Shown: one piece after another, positions 1 through 8,584 of the stretch
Position numbering within the stretch: the stretch's first letter is position 1
How the letters are laid out: each line of letters begins with the position of its first letter
Assembly: GCF_900547205.1 (NCBI RefSeq)
Contig: NZ_URFY01000020.1
Span: forward strand, 10,635-74,634
Reading direction: 5' to 3'
DNA: 64,000 bases
DNA from: an uncultured Bacteroides sp.
Lineage (GTDB): Bacteria > Bacteroidota > Bacteroidia > Bacteroidales > Bacteroidaceae
Program-made: the position numbers and the translations under genes
The notes under the pieces: model-generated
Seen by the model: the letters and a program-made list of their open reading frames with translations, nothing else
Databases searched by the model: none
What the model was told of the DNA's origin: nothing

Positions 1-443
1 AAGCCAGAGGCTATAATCGGGCACTGTTCGTCAACAGCATTCTCGGTAAAGTCAGCACCTTTGCCAATCATGGAGAAGTGGAAATTGTGCAGAAAGCCGT
101 GGACTTCATTACTGAATATAATGCCAGTGTGAAGAAACCCGTCATTACGGCACGTAACCAGTTCTTCCAACTCCCTGAAATAGCGCAGCGTATGCGTGAA
201 AAATTGAAAGTGATAAAGGAGCAGGAAAACAAAGAAGTAACATTTGATGGTGGAACGCTCGTCTGGAACTACGAGGAAGACCGCCTACAAATCCTATTCG
301 ATAACATCCCCGAAGAAAGCAGACGCAAAGAACTGAAATCTTCTGGATTCCGATGGTCGCCCAAAAACAAGGCATGGCAACGCCAGTTGACACACAATGC
401 AGTATATGCAGCAAAAAGAATGTTGAACCTTCAAAATATCTGA
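1..443 (+). CDS. C-terminal part of an ICE accessory protein (DUF3560-like tail)
   Basis: The frame is open from base 3, so this is the end of a larger protein whose start lies left of the window. The last ~60 residues form a small module with the stretch GFRWSPKNKAWQRQ. I associate that module with the ends of DUF3560-type and other large polyvalent proteins of Bacteroidales conjugative elements (family recall, not checked). A GTG at 78 would give a 121-residue product, but the open frame upstream makes that start unlikely. The next gene follows after 3 bases, so the two are probably co-transcribed. Confidence 0.6.
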   Translation, partial: ARGYNRALFVNSILGKVSTFANHGEVEIVQKAVDFITEYNASVKKPVITARNQFFQLPEIAQRMREKLKVIKEQENKEVTFDGGTLVWNYEEDRLQILFDNIPEESRRKELKSSGFRWSPKNKAWQRQLTHNAVYAAKRMLNLQNI

Positions 444-446
444 GCC

Positions 447-1358
447 ATGAAAAACGAACAATTGAAATTCATCATTGATTCACGTTACTTTTCCGGCAGT
501 TGTATCACATCCATGTCCGACGGAGTACATAGTGACTATGGTGGTGAAACGCTGGAAGAATTAAAAGTCAGAGAAAATAATCCTTTTCTGATTGCAGTAT
601 CGGATAATACCATAAACAAAATGATCCGCATCTATGAGAAATCATTATGCGGACCATTTAGCGAAATATCAGAGGAAGATTATTATGACAGCATGGATGT
701 ACTACCGCCTATTCGTTTAAAGGGACATTCGTTCTTTGTCGGCGAACCTTATTATGGTAGTCTATATCCATTCCGCTTCACAATAGGTGGACGATATTTC
801 AAGGGCCTGCGGTCTGTCAGAATGCCACAGGCGGAACTGGAACGACAAATGAACGAGCATTATCTCCATATTACGTTCAAAGGTAAGATTACAAAGGAAC
901 TGCCCTCCACCATTACGGATAAAACGAAACGGGAAACTTTCATCAGTCCTTATTCATTCGTCCACAGGGATGGTAAAGAACGGTTTATCTGTAACTTGGT
1001 GTCTAAACGAAATGATGCAGAAAACACTCAAAAGTCAAGAAAGGATATGGCCGCAATCCTTCTAAGTCTTCGTAGACATCATTTCCTATATTTCTCCGGC
1101 TCTGATAAGTTTGATGATATGCAAAAGTTTCTATATATGATAGAAAAGAAAAGATACACCCTGCTGACTAACGGCAGTTTCTTCCAGTATCCGGTCAACC
1201 GTGAATCAGTTACATTTACCGGAAGCATTAAGGAAACGGGAGAAACTTTCTTTTATCGGATTTACAACCGGACGCTGTTTCAGCACTTGCTCTACAAGTT
1301 AAGGAATGTCAAGCGAGAAAAAGCTGAATCAAAAATAGGAAGCAATGAGCATCCATAA
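447..1358 (+). CDS. Hypothetical protein, ICE accessory region
   Basis: A 303-residue protein I do not recognise. It is soluble, with no signal peptide or membrane segment, and is rich in aromatic and basic residues, especially near the C-terminus (KLRNVKREKAESK). The ATG at 447 lies 3 bases after the preceding stop, which fits translational coupling. It belongs to a run of co-directional genes of unknown function between the conjugation genes and the left edge. Confidence 0.65.
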   Translation: MKNEQLKFIIDSRYFSGSCITSMSDGVHSDYGGETLEELKVRENNPFLIAVSDNTINKMIRIYEKSLCGPFSEISEEDYYDSMDVLPPIRLKGHSFFVGEPYYGSLYPFRFTIGGRYFKGLRSVRMPQAELERQMNEHYLHITFKGKITKELPSTITDKTKRETFISPYSFVHRDGKERFICNLVSKRNDAENTQKSRKDMAAILLSLRRHHFLYFSGSDKFDDMQKFLYMIEKKRYTLLTNGSFFQYPVNRESVTFTGSIKETGETFFYRIYNRTLFQHLLYKLRNVKREKAESKIGSNEHP

Positions 1359-1436
1359 ATATCCAACGGGAAATGGCGGTGGCTGGAAACAGTTGCCGCC
1401 ATTCTTGATTATTACCACTAAAAAAAGAACGTGAAT

Positions 1437-1646
1437 ATGAATAAAAAGAAAGAAGCCTTAGAGCGCAGACTTGCCCGTTTGGAGTCTTCCTTGTCAAAGG
1501 AACAAGCAAGGACAACGCAGGTAATGAATAATATAGGTTGGGGTACCGGAATGCGATGTACCAAATGCACTCCCTCTTTTCGCAAGGAGGATGAACTGAA
1601 AGAAAAAATCCGATTGGTAAAAACAGAACTAACCAAATTCAAATAA
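1437..1646 (+). CDS. Small basic hypothetical protein with CxxC pair
   Basis: About 69 residues. The N-terminal half is a charged helix (KKKEALERRLARLESSLSKE), followed by a CTKC motif and a second charged helix, so a small coiled coil or metal-linked helical hairpin is plausible. The ATG at 1437 is preferred; an in-frame GTG at 1431 would add two residues. The next gene begins 1 base after the stop. Function unknown. Confidence 0.55.
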   Translation: MNKKKEALERRLARLESSLSKEQARTTQVMNNIGWGTGMRCTKCTPSFRKEDELKEKIRLVKTELTKFK

Positions 1647-1647
1647 G

Positions 1648-2331
1648 ATGAATATGACTACAAAAAATACTGCCAATAAACTATACTGGCAATCCGACCT
1701 CTATCCGGGCGGACAAGTGGAAGTACAACTGACATTGGCAACTTATGCCAACAATGACAATCTTTACGCCGGATTAATAGCTCCCTGTGACAATGAAGAA
1801 GAGGGTTGGGAACCATTTACAGACCTGACTATAAACCAGCATTCCCTGCCACCGTTCTACGCCTACGTGGATAACCGTGACTATAACGAAGGCGCGTATG
1901 AATTTCTTATCCGCTATGAAATAGCTGAACCGACCAGTCTGTTTCCTGAATGGAACGGTTTCAAATTATTCCGTTTCAACCGGAAAAGGCTGGAAGAACT
2001 GGCACCGGAATATTATAAAGTAATTGCCCGAAAGTTACCTCCGAGGCAAGAAGCACTGGAAACTATCGAATACAAAGGAGACAGTTATCCCCTTAGAAAG
2101 ATAAAAGACACCTACGGTTTCTATATCATTTCCCTACCGGAACTGGAAAAGGCATTGCTCAACGGAATGGTTCAAGCTGATACAGAGGCGGAAGAAATTC
2201 ATGAAAGTATCTGCCATTATTGCCCGGAAGAAGACCTCAAATATCTTACCGACGAAGAAATGATTGAAATAATCAATAATGGAACAAAAGAAAATCTTAG
2301 CATTATTTCAACTTCCTGCCCGCAAACATAG
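1648..2331 (+). CDS. DUF4313-like protein with C-terminal ESICxYC module
   Basis: A 227-residue soluble protein. Residues ~1-130 resemble the DUF4313 family of Bacteroidales mobile elements (family recall, moderate certainty). Residues ~140-215 form a second module, from YPLRKIKDTYGFYIISLPEL to ESICHYCPEEDLKYLTDEEMIE. The 96-residue protein encoded at 2522-2812 has the same module, so the two are paralogous over this part. The 3' end runs into a long hairpin element. Function unknown. Confidence 0.65.
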   Translation: MNMTTKNTANKLYWQSDLYPGGQVEVQLTLATYANNDNLYAGLIAPCDNEEEGWEPFTDLTINQHSLPPFYAYVDNRDYNEGAYEFLIRYEIAEPTSLFPEWNGFKLFRFNRKRLEELAPEYYKVIARKLPPRQEALETIEYKGDSYPLRKIKDTYGFYIISLPELEKALLNGMVQADTEAEEIHESICHYCPEEDLKYLTDEEMIEIINNGTKENLSIISTSCPQT

Positions 2332-2333
2332 CC

Positions 2334-2444
2334 CTTTGCCTTTGAATGCGCAAGGCGGCCCTACGGGCTGGTTGGCAAAGAAAAATCATCCTCGCTGCGC
2401 TCCGGTATTTTTCTCTGCCAAGCCTTGCGCCATTAAAGGCAAAG
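2334..2444. repeat. ~110 bp palindromic element, copy 1
   Basis: A long imperfect inverted repeat. The left arm from 2334 (CTTTGCCTTTGAATGCGC) pairs with the right arm ending at 2444, and an inner part pairs TTGGCAAAGAAAAAT with ATTTTTCTCTGCCAA. The core, with GGCGGCCCTACGGGCTGG and CATCCTCGCTGCGCTCCGGT, is nearly identical to a second copy at 5585-5699. The outer arms differ between copies but stay paired. It follows a stop codon and could act as an RNA structure, terminator or protein-binding DNA hairpin. Confidence 0.8.
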
Positions 2445-2521
2445 TACAAAAAGGCAGGCAAGAAATCGAAATACTGGCTCCCCGGAGCCGGTCATGTATA
2501 ACTTAAATAAAAAACAAAGCT

Positions 2522-2812
2522 ATGATTGAAGTAAAAGAAATGAAGGTTCATGAAGCACAAGCAATGAATCCCGTAACTCCTGTTATTGATACCTTGACTT
2601 ATCGTGAAAGGAACTATCCTGTACGCGAAATAAGTGACGAACGGGATACCTATAAAGTGTCCGTAGAAAGACTGAATTTCGATCTGCTGGACGGCATCAG
2701 AGGTCTTGATCCCACCGCATTTGAAATTGATGAAAGCATCTGTTATTTCTGTACGGAAAACGAAATACGGACATTGACAGATGAACAATTGATTGAACTT
2801 ATTTACGGATAA
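2522..2812 (+). CDS. Small protein with ESICxFC module
   Basis: A 96-residue soluble protein. From residue ~25 it matches the C-terminal module of the protein at 1648-2331: YPVREISDERDTYKVSVERL, then ESICYFCTENEIRTLTDEQLIELI. This looks like duplication of a single domain within the operon. The ATG at 2522 is the first after the hairpin element. Function unknown. Confidence 0.65.
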   Translation: MIEVKEMKVHEAQAMNPVTPVIDTLTYRERNYPVREISDERDTYKVSVERLNFDLLDGIRGLDPTAFEIDESICYFCTENEIRTLTDEQLIELIYG

Positions 2813-2825
2813 AAAGAATCTGATT

Positions 2826-2978
2826 ATGAAAGCCGGAGATATTGCCATGCTGATACGCCCGTACAAAGGATACAGGGCTGTCGAACTGATTGAGAAACAG
2901 GGAAACCTGTGGCTCGTACGCATCTGCGAAAGCGGACTTGAACTGGAAGTATATGAGGATGAATTCACACTGGATTAA
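2826..2978 (+). CDS. Small hypothetical protein, 50 aa
   Basis: Begins MKAGDIAMLIRPYKGYRAVELIEKQG and reads as a short beta-rich domain, perhaps SH3- or KOW-like (inference). The ATG at 2826, 13 bases after the preceding stop, is preferred over an in-frame ATG at 2793 that lies inside the preceding gene. The next gene starts 13 bases downstream. Function unknown. Confidence 0.6.
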   Translation: MKAGDIAMLIRPYKGYRAVELIEKQGNLWLVRICESGLELEVYEDEFTLD

Positions 2979-2991
2979 AAGCGGAGGCCTT

Positions 2992-3297
2992 ATGGAGAAA
3001 TATAAATTCGTATTCTTTTCAGAAGCCATAGGCTTCACTGCACCACATATCGGAGAGGTTCGTAAAGAAATTACCCGAAGAGTCGAAAAAGAAAAAGTGG
3101 AATCCGTCAAACATGATATCGAACTACAAATGATTGAAAACAAGAATGGCATCCCGACGGTACTGTATTCCTGCTATCTGTATAATGACTCCTTTGAGCT
3201 CATGCACGGAAGCATCCGCAATACAAAAGACTACATTAAAGAAGCCTGGAGATACCTTCAGAATAGAAACAACCCTTCAAAAAACTCACCGTCATGA
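2992..3297 (+). CDS. Hypothetical protein, 101 aa
   Basis: Begins MEKYKFVFFSEAIGF. The ATG at 2992 is chosen because GCGGAGG lies just upstream; the longer in-frame ORF from 2890 would overlap the whole preceding gene. It is soluble, with a charged central helix (RRVEKEKVESVKHD). The end overlaps the next start by 4 bases. Not recognised. Confidence 0.6.
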   Translation: MEKYKFVFFSEAIGFTAPHIGEVRKEITRRVEKEKVESVKHDIELQMIENKNGIPTVLYSCYLYNDSFELMHGSIRNTKDYIKEAWRYLQNRNNPSKNSPS

Positions 3298-3689
3298 AAA
3301 GAGCAGAAGCATTAAAGAAAGAATTACTGAAGAATGCGAAAACGAATCCGTACAACAATCTCATGTTGGAGAACGTCCTGGAACGATTTCGCAAAGGTGA
3401 AAATCCTGTGCGTATAACGCATATACCGCCAAGCATAGATAAAGCGCATATATGTGTTGAAAACGGAAGATACTATTCCCAGAAGAAAGAAGAACCATAC
3501 AAATTCAATTATCCGTACGATAAATATATCCGTAACTGTGATGTGACCAACGAACCGCAGACGCACGGTTACTGGTATGACGTTGCCGACAAGATGCAGA
3601 AAGCCTTGTTCCTCAAAGAGCAGGGCTTTTGCGTTATAGAGCATTGGATTCATGGTATGGGAGAAGTCATTGAAATATATCTAAAATAA
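3294..3689 (+). CDS. Hypothetical protein, 131 aa
   Basis: Starts with an ATG overlapping the previous stop (ATGA), which indicates translational coupling. The N-terminus is basic and helical (MKRAEALKKELLKNAKTN); the rest is aromatic and soluble. A GCGGAGG ribosome-binding site for the next gene lies just after its stop. Not recognised. Confidence 0.6.
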   Translation: MKRAEALKKELLKNAKTNPYNNLMLENVLERFRKGENPVRITHIPPSIDKAHICVENGRYYSQKKEEPYKFNYPYDKYIRNCDVTNEPQTHGYWYDVADKMQKALFLKEQGFCVIEHWIHGMGEVIEIYLK

Positions 3690-3706
3690 ATGCGGAGGAA
3701 CAGATT

Positions 3707-4687
3707 ATGAATACAAACAACCGGTCATGGAGAAAGTATGTACCTGAAACGGTCACCCTCTATTATGTGGATTATTGCAGCAACCTGGACGGGCACGAAA
3801 AATTACAGGAACGGTGCATCCGACAAAACAGTTTCTTCCCGTTGGATGAGCAGACGCAGGAGTGGTATTTAGAACAGGAAATTGAAATACTCAATGAATA
3901 CCTGACTGAAATCAAAAAGAAGATGCTGTCAGAAGGAAAGGCGGAAGAATATGGAAAGCATGAGGAAGATATAAAGGAACTGCTGTATGAACGGAACGAC
4001 ACCGACCCGTCAGATGAGCTTATCTGCAATTCATCCGTCACTAATATGTTTTATTCGCTGGGTGTAGAAATAGTGGGGTATACTGAAGGGACAAACACCC
4101 GTGAAGAACCTTACGCAATATCCTATAACAAAATAAGGCGTGCCCTCAAACTGAAGAAAGGACAGTTTAAAGAACAATTGGCAGAACTGGTTGATAACGC
4201 CACGTATGGCGGCGAACTGCGTATCTATTTCAACGCCATGTTCAATAAGTTGATAACGGGTGACAAAGAAAGTGATTTCAAAACCATCCGGTTCCACGGG
4301 GATGTGATCGTAGCTATTGCTGACAGCCATAACGGTTCCGGGTATCATGTTGAACTGCCGCTCGACATCACGCTACCATTTAATAGAGATAATCTGTTTG
4401 TCGATTCCCAAGTGCATTATTCGTATGCTAATGAAATCTGTGGAATGTGCAACGACTGGTGTGATTCCACTAAATGGCAGACAGGGATGAAACCAGTCAA
4501 AGCGTCTGTCCGTAAAAGTACCATGAGCGAACATCAACAAAAGGAAGCCCGCTATGAAAAGACTTTCCGTGAAGGAGGATGTACCTTCGGTGACATGAAC
4601 TATAGCCGCCACCGGAACACATTCTATATCAACAGCTTCCCGTGTGGAAGCAAATGCCCCCATTGCGGGACATTCTGGATTGACTAA
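3707..4687 (+). CDS. Hypothetical protein with C-terminal zinc-ribbon-like cysteines
   Basis: A 326-residue soluble protein with a good ribosome-binding site (GGAGG about 10 bases before the ATG). Residues ~60-110 are strongly acidic and helical. The C-terminus has CGMCNDWC near residue 247 and ends in CGSKCPHCGTFWID, cysteine pairs suggesting one or two zinc-binding knuckles. No enzymatic motif is visible. It lies in the accessory operon of the ICE. Confidence 0.6.
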   Translation: MNTNNRSWRKYVPETVTLYYVDYCSNLDGHEKLQERCIRQNSFFPLDEQTQEWYLEQEIEILNEYLTEIKKKMLSEGKAEEYGKHEEDIKELLYERNDTDPSDELICNSSVTNMFYSLGVEIVGYTEGTNTREEPYAISYNKIRRALKLKKGQFKEQLAELVDNATYGGELRIYFNAMFNKLITGDKESDFKTIRFHGDVIVAIADSHNGSGYHVELPLDITLPFNRDNLFVDSQVHYSYANEICGMCNDWCDSTKWQTGMKPVKASVRKSTMSEHQQKEARYEKTFREGGCTFGDMNYSRHRNTFYINSFPCGSKCPHCGTFWID

Positions 4688-4728
4688 GAACAGATCATTT
4701 ATTATTCACCTATAAAAAACAAATTATC

Positions 4729-5022
4729 ATGAAAATTATGTGTAAACAAGAGTATTACGATGAAGTAATGCAGTATGCGAAATCAATCAATGACACTTCT
4801 CTTCAGAACTGTCTGGACCGTCTCAAGGAGTGGGAAAAGAATCCGAACCGCCCCTGTGAAATAGAAATCTATTATGACTTTGCTCCCTATTCGTTCGGAT
4901 TCACTGAAAGATACCCCGATGGCAAAATAGGTATTAACGGAGGAGTTCTCTATCACGGATCACCGGACGAATCATTCGCCGTACAGCTGACTTCCTTTAA
5001 AGGATGGCAGATACATACTTAA
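4729..5022 (+). CDS. DUF4120-like small protein
   Basis: A 97-residue soluble protein containing LDRLKEWEKNPNRPCEIEIYYD followed by PYSFGFTERYPDG and GGVLYHG. I recall this pattern from the DUF4120 family, found almost only in Bacteroidales mobile elements; the assignment is from memory. It has its own ATG at 4729 and lies 15 bases before the next gene. Function unknown. Confidence 0.6.
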   Translation: MKIMCKQEYYDEVMQYAKSINDTSLQNCLDRLKEWEKNPNRPCEIEIYYDFAPYSFGFTERYPDGKIGINGGVLYHGSPDESFAVQLTSFKGWQIHT

Positions 5023-5037
5023 AGGTTCCGGTATATA

Positions 5038-5541
5038 ATGGAAGAGTGGATGCGGTATGCCAAAGACATGGCAAAAGCGGAAAAGGAGTTGAAAATCGAG
5101 CAATGGGTAGTCATCTCCTTTTACAGAACGACGGAGCGGGGCGATAAAGTCCCGCTCTTCCGGTATGACCTGCCACGGCAGGTAGCCGACAGATACAGCT
5201 GGGTAATCCAATGGCGCAGGGCAAAACTTGTCTGCCAATATCCCAAAGGGAATGTTACCCATTACTATTCCCTGTATGACAAACGTAGCGGGAAAGATTA
5301 TTCATTCGGCTCCTACCTTTCCTCCCTGGCTGCTGCCAAAGCACAGGTCACGAAAATGGAACGGACGATAAGGGAATACATCAGCTGGCAGAAGCAGAAT
5401 AATCTGTTTTTCAACGAGCAGACGGATGAAATACTACAAAAAGCAATCAACAAACTGAAAATAAAGAAGAAAAATGTCCAAAAAGCGGAAGCACGACTAC
5501 ACCGGAAAGTCGAAAATCATCTATGCGGGCTTCGGAAATGA
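5038..5541 (+). CDS. Hypothetical protein, 167 aa
   Basis: A soluble, basic and tryptophan-rich protein with a lysine-rich C-terminus (INKLKIKKKNVQKAEAR), so nucleic-acid binding is possible (inference only). It overlaps a second reading frame that opens at 5474. Not recognised. Confidence 0.55.
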   Translation: MEEWMRYAKDMAKAEKELKIEQWVVISFYRTTERGDKVPLFRYDLPRQVADRYSWVIQWRRAKLVCQYPKGNVTHYYSLYDKRSGKDYSFGSYLSSLAAAKAQVTKMERTIREYISWQKQNNLFFNEQTDEILQKAINKLKIKKKNVQKAEARLHRKVENHLCGLRK

Positions 5542-5755
5542 CAAACCGGAGTCCGCATTCTCATTTCTTGCTGCAAAGATAGCCGTTTGCCGGGTTGATT
5601 GCGCAAGGCGGCCCTACGGGCTGGTTGGCAGGAAAAAAATCATCCTCGCTGCGCTCCGGTATTTTTTCCCGCCAAGCCTTGTCGCAATCCCCGTCAAACA
5701 GGCAATAAAGACATCAAGAAATAAAAATGCCTACTATGTAGGCAAAGATGTCTAA
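5474..5755 (+). CDS. Possible small basic protein overrun by palindromic element
   Basis: A 93-codon frame starting MSKKRKHDYTGKSKIIYAGF. The first ~35 residues look like a real basic protein. The rest is simply the translation of the palindromic element at 5585-5699, so the gene's original 3' end may have been replaced by that element, or the whole frame may be spurious. It overlaps the preceding gene by 68 bases. Confidence 0.3.
   Translation: MSKKRKHDYTGKSKIIYAGFGNDKPESAFSFLAAKIAVCRVDCARRPYGLVGRKKIILAALRYFFPPSLVAIPVKQAIKTSRNKNAYYVGKDV
5585..5699. repeat. ~110 bp palindromic element, copy 2
   Basis: Second copy of the element at 2334-2444. The core (GCGCAAGGCGGCCCTACGGG and ATCCTCGCTGCGCTCCGGT) is almost identical. 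The outer arm GTTTGCCGGGTTGATTGC differs from copy 1 but pairs with its own right arm (GCAATCCCCGTCAAAC). Pairing is kept while sequence changes, so the folded shape is probably what matters. Confidence 0.8.
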
Positions 5756-5772
5756 CTCAAATATTTAAAGTC

Positions 5773-6738
5773 ATGATTACAGACGAAAAGACTCAGAACA
5801 AACTGTATGCGGATACAGAAGATGTATTGTTTACAATGGATGATAAAGCGGATGCTGTACACAAAATGTTGGAGATTATCAGAGACACTCCTGAATATCT
5901 CCAGATAATGAACTGTCTGCCAGCCCATGCACAGGAAGACCCCAAAGCGGACTGGTGGCGGACTAAAGAGGCGGATTACCTGATGGCAGACCTGTTACAT
6001 ATTCTTGAAATCTATACACCTGAAGGATTCATATTCGGTCCGGTATACAGAAGGACACACGGGTTCGGATATGGAAACATGGAATATGAGAAGAAAAGGC
6101 TTTACCAAATCGAAATTTATCTCGACTGGGGATATATATTCGGCCAGAAGGATGAATATAGAAAAAAGAAAAAGCATTACGCAGAATTAGAGGATATATG
6201 CAGGGCGGGAGGATACACAACCGAACTGAGAGCAAGAGCGAAAGGCTGCCGGATAGCCAAAGAAAACACCGAACTGCATACCCATTACGGATGGATAACC
6301 GGTTATTGTGAAGCCAAGCATCTACCCAATCTCCTCAGCCTGCTGCTCAGAGAAGGTGAAATTAACAAATTAATAAGATGTAAAATAGTCGATTCTGTAT
6401 TTAATTTCACGGATGAGGAAGAATATGAATTTTATCAAGAGAATTTTGAATCGAGCATATATTACCTTGTATTCGACCTTTTCGAAAGAAAATCATGGGC
6501 TGTCGCAGAAAGCCTCATGGAAATTGCTTCAAAAATCAACGTATCCACGAAAAACCGTCCGAAAGGCTTTGATTGCAATTCTCCCGTTTACAGATATGTA
6601 CTGTCCGCCTATTGGAAACTAGTGGACAAAGGTTATCTGGAAGAATTCACACGCAAATTGGGAAGAGACGAATTCCGTTGTGCCAAAGCAACGGCATTAG
6701 GGAAATCAAAAAAAATATTTTATGGAACTAAATTATAA
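5773..6738 (+). CDS. Hypothetical protein, 321 aa
   Basis: A soluble, charged, helical protein with no signal peptide or membrane segment and several cysteines. The ATG at 5773 is preceded by AT-rich sequence after the palindromic element. The last 17 bases overlap the start of the next gene, so the two are likely coupled. Not recognised. Confidence 0.6.
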   Translation: MITDEKTQNKLYADTEDVLFTMDDKADAVHKMLEIIRDTPEYLQIMNCLPAHAQEDPKADWWRTKEADYLMADLLHILEIYTPEGFIFGPVYRRTHGFGYGNMEYEKKRLYQIEIYLDWGYIFGQKDEYRKKKKHYAELEDICRAGGYTTELRARAKGCRIAKENTELHTHYGWITGYCEAKHLPNLLSLLLREGEINKLIRCKIVDSVFNFTDEEEYEFYQENFESSIYYLVFDLFERKSWAVAESLMEIASKINVSTKNRPKGFDCNSPVYRYVLSAYWKLVDKGYLEEFTRKLGRDEFRCAKATALGKSKKIFYGTKL

Positions 6739-6997
6739 CCAGTTACTGCTCATCTCCCTGTGGCAATACAACCACCACGGGGAGGAAAGGCTGACCCTAA
6801 ACCTCTTTGAAGAAACTTTCGGAAAGGTATACGGAAGCCACTATTACGAGAAATGGACAAACTATTTCAACTGCAACCTTTGGGACATGATCGCCTATTT
6901 CAGGGGAGAAAAAGAAAACGGCCAGAAATTCTGCGACATGATAAGCAAACAAATCGAATTATACCGCAAAAACCGCGAGCCTTATGGAATTCAGTAA
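6722..6997 (+). CDS. Hypothetical protein, 91 aa
   Basis: Begins MELNYNQLLLISLWQYNHHGEERL. Small and soluble, overlapping both the preceding gene (17 bases) and the following gene (14 bases), an arrangement typical of a tightly packed operon. Not recognised. Confidence 0.55.
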   Translation: MELNYNQLLLISLWQYNHHGEERLTLNLFEETFGKVYGSHYYEKWTNYFNCNLWDMIAYFRGEKENGQKFCDMISKQIELYRKNREPYGIQ

Positions 6998-7787
6998 CTT
7001 TTATACAGTTGAAACCCTGCAATGCCTCAACGATTTGCACGATTATGGGTATCCGATAACGCAAATTGATGTAGACAAGGTGAACCGCCTGATTTCATTG
7101 ATACATCAAGAACGGAATAATAATGAAACCCCTGCTGCCGGAGATATTATCGCTTATACGACACGTAGCGGCGATTATTACCGGAATGCACACATCGAAC
7201 GAATGGATGATAAAGAAGCATATATATGTTTGACAGCCAATATCCCATTCTGTTTTGACAACAAGGGCAAAGCGGGTTATGATACTGAAGGCGGTCTATG
7301 GACACAGCTTGAACAGAAACTGCCCGAACCGGACGGGATACAGTTCAAGCTTTTCAAAACATGGGGAAGCCGTGGCAGGTGCAAGGACGGTGCCGTTTAT
7401 TTCATGGCGACTGTACGGGTGTGGAAATATGCCGAACCGGAACCGCTGTACGAGAAATATTCCACCAAGGACTGGGCTAAGTATAATATCAGCAGATTGC
7501 CCGATCCTGAACAGAAAGGTGAATACTTCTATACCGGGGACGGATTCACTCTCTATTCCCGCAGGGAACTGGACAGACTGATAGAAATGCTGCACGGTGA
7601 ACTCTTCTGTGGAATATACCGCAATTCTCTTATACTGTGGGGATACCGCATGGAATGGAAGCTGCTCACGGGACAGGAATGGAACAGGACGGATGCCGAG
7701 ACGCATCTGTCTTTTCTCGGCGAACAATCCGTCAAAATACGGACCTGCCACGACACTCATACAGTATTCATCTATAAAAGGAAATAA
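6984..7787 (+). CDS. DUF4099-region-like hypothetical protein, 267 aa
   Basis: A soluble protein with an N-terminal helical part and a mixed alpha/beta remainder. Residues ~50-75 (GDIIAYTTRSGDYYRNAHIE) read as a small beta domain. It ends 3 bases before the methylase-like gene. The family link is a loose impression from other ICE accessory regions; treat the function as unknown. Confidence 0.5.
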   Translation: MEFSNFYTVETLQCLNDLHDYGYPITQIDVDKVNRLISLIHQERNNNETPAAGDIIAYTTRSGDYYRNAHIERMDDKEAYICLTANIPFCFDNKGKAGYDTEGGLWTQLEQKLPEPDGIQFKLFKTWGSRGRCKDGAVYFMATVRVWKYAEPEPLYEKYSTKDWAKYNISRLPDPEQKGEYFYTGDGFTLYSRRELDRLIEMLHGELFCGIYRNSLILWGYRMEWKLLTGQEWNRTDAETHLSFLGEQSVKIRTCHDTHTVFIYKRK

Positions 7788-7790
7788 GCC

Positions 7791-8561
7791 ATGGCAAAAT
7801 ATGATACACCATCAAAACTCCGTCCGCTTGAAAAGCTGATAATGGATTTCTCATATGCAAACGGATATGATCCGATAAATGTATTCGATGATTTCCTAAC
7901 CTATATCATCCACGGATTTTCTTTAGGTGCTCCCCCTCTGCACGGCTGGAAATATAAAAAGCAGCAGAATATCGTTTTCATGGAAATGGTCACCGAATGG
8001 GTACAAATCATGGGACGTGAAATAAAAGAGGATACGGACTGGTTCGACCCGTTCGGGGATTTATATATGTCTCTGGTTTCCAAAGGGACGCAGCAGGGAC
8101 AAGGGCAATTTTTTACACCGGAACATATCTGTAACCTAATGGTGATGTGTACCAGTGGAGAAGAGAAAAAGACCGGGCAGAGGATTAATGACCCGGCATG
8201 TGGAAGCGGAAGAATATTACTGGCATACCATGTCCGCCATCTTGGCAATTATCTGGTAGCGGAAGATATCAACCGTACCTGTTGTCTGATGACAGTGTGC
8301 AATATGCTGGTGCATGGCTGCGTGGGAGAAGTTATCTGGCACGACAGCTTGAACCCTAAAAATTTTATGGGCGGCTGGAAAGTTAATCCGATTCTTACAT
8401 GGACAGGTATTCCTACCGTGAATAAAATGAGCATGGAGGAATATCAGACAAGCCGGAATCTGCCTATATCACCCTATATGGCACAAAAAAGAGAATCCGG
8501 TAGTAACAGTATCAATAAGAAAAGAAACTCCTTTCCGCAACAAGCAACTTTAAATATGTAG
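7791..8561 (+). CDS. N-6 DNA methylase-like protein, probably without catalytic motif IV
   Basis: A 256-residue protein with the N6_Mtase type of SAM-binding site: a GQFFTPEHICNLM entry stretch near residue 103, then motif I NDPACGSGRILLAYH near residue 132 and VAEDINRTC. These are the hallmarks of type I HsdM-like adenine methylases. Motif IV, (N/D)PP(Y/F), expected ~60-70 residues later, is not recognisable (the nearest text is VNPILTWTGIP), and the protein is short for an HsdM. There is no restriction or specificity subunit beside it. It may be an orphan, inactive or regulatory SAM-binding protein. Confidence 0.7.
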   Translation: MAKYDTPSKLRPLEKLIMDFSYANGYDPINVFDDFLTYIIHGFSLGAPPLHGWKYKKQQNIVFMEMVTEWVQIMGREIKEDTDWFDPFGDLYMSLVSKGTQQGQGQFFTPEHICNLMVMCTSGEEKKTGQRINDPACGSGRILLAYHVRHLGNYLVAEDINRTCCLMTVCNMLVHGCVGEVIWHDSLNPKNFMGGWKVNPILTWTGIPTVNKMSMEEYQTSRNLPISPYMAQKRESGSNSINKKRNSFPQQATLNM

Positions 8562-8584
8562 ACATAACTATAAACTTAATCAAT

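Noticed and set aside
2279..2506. 75-codon frame over palindromic element 1
   Set aside because: Starts inside the preceding gene and simply translates the hairpin element.
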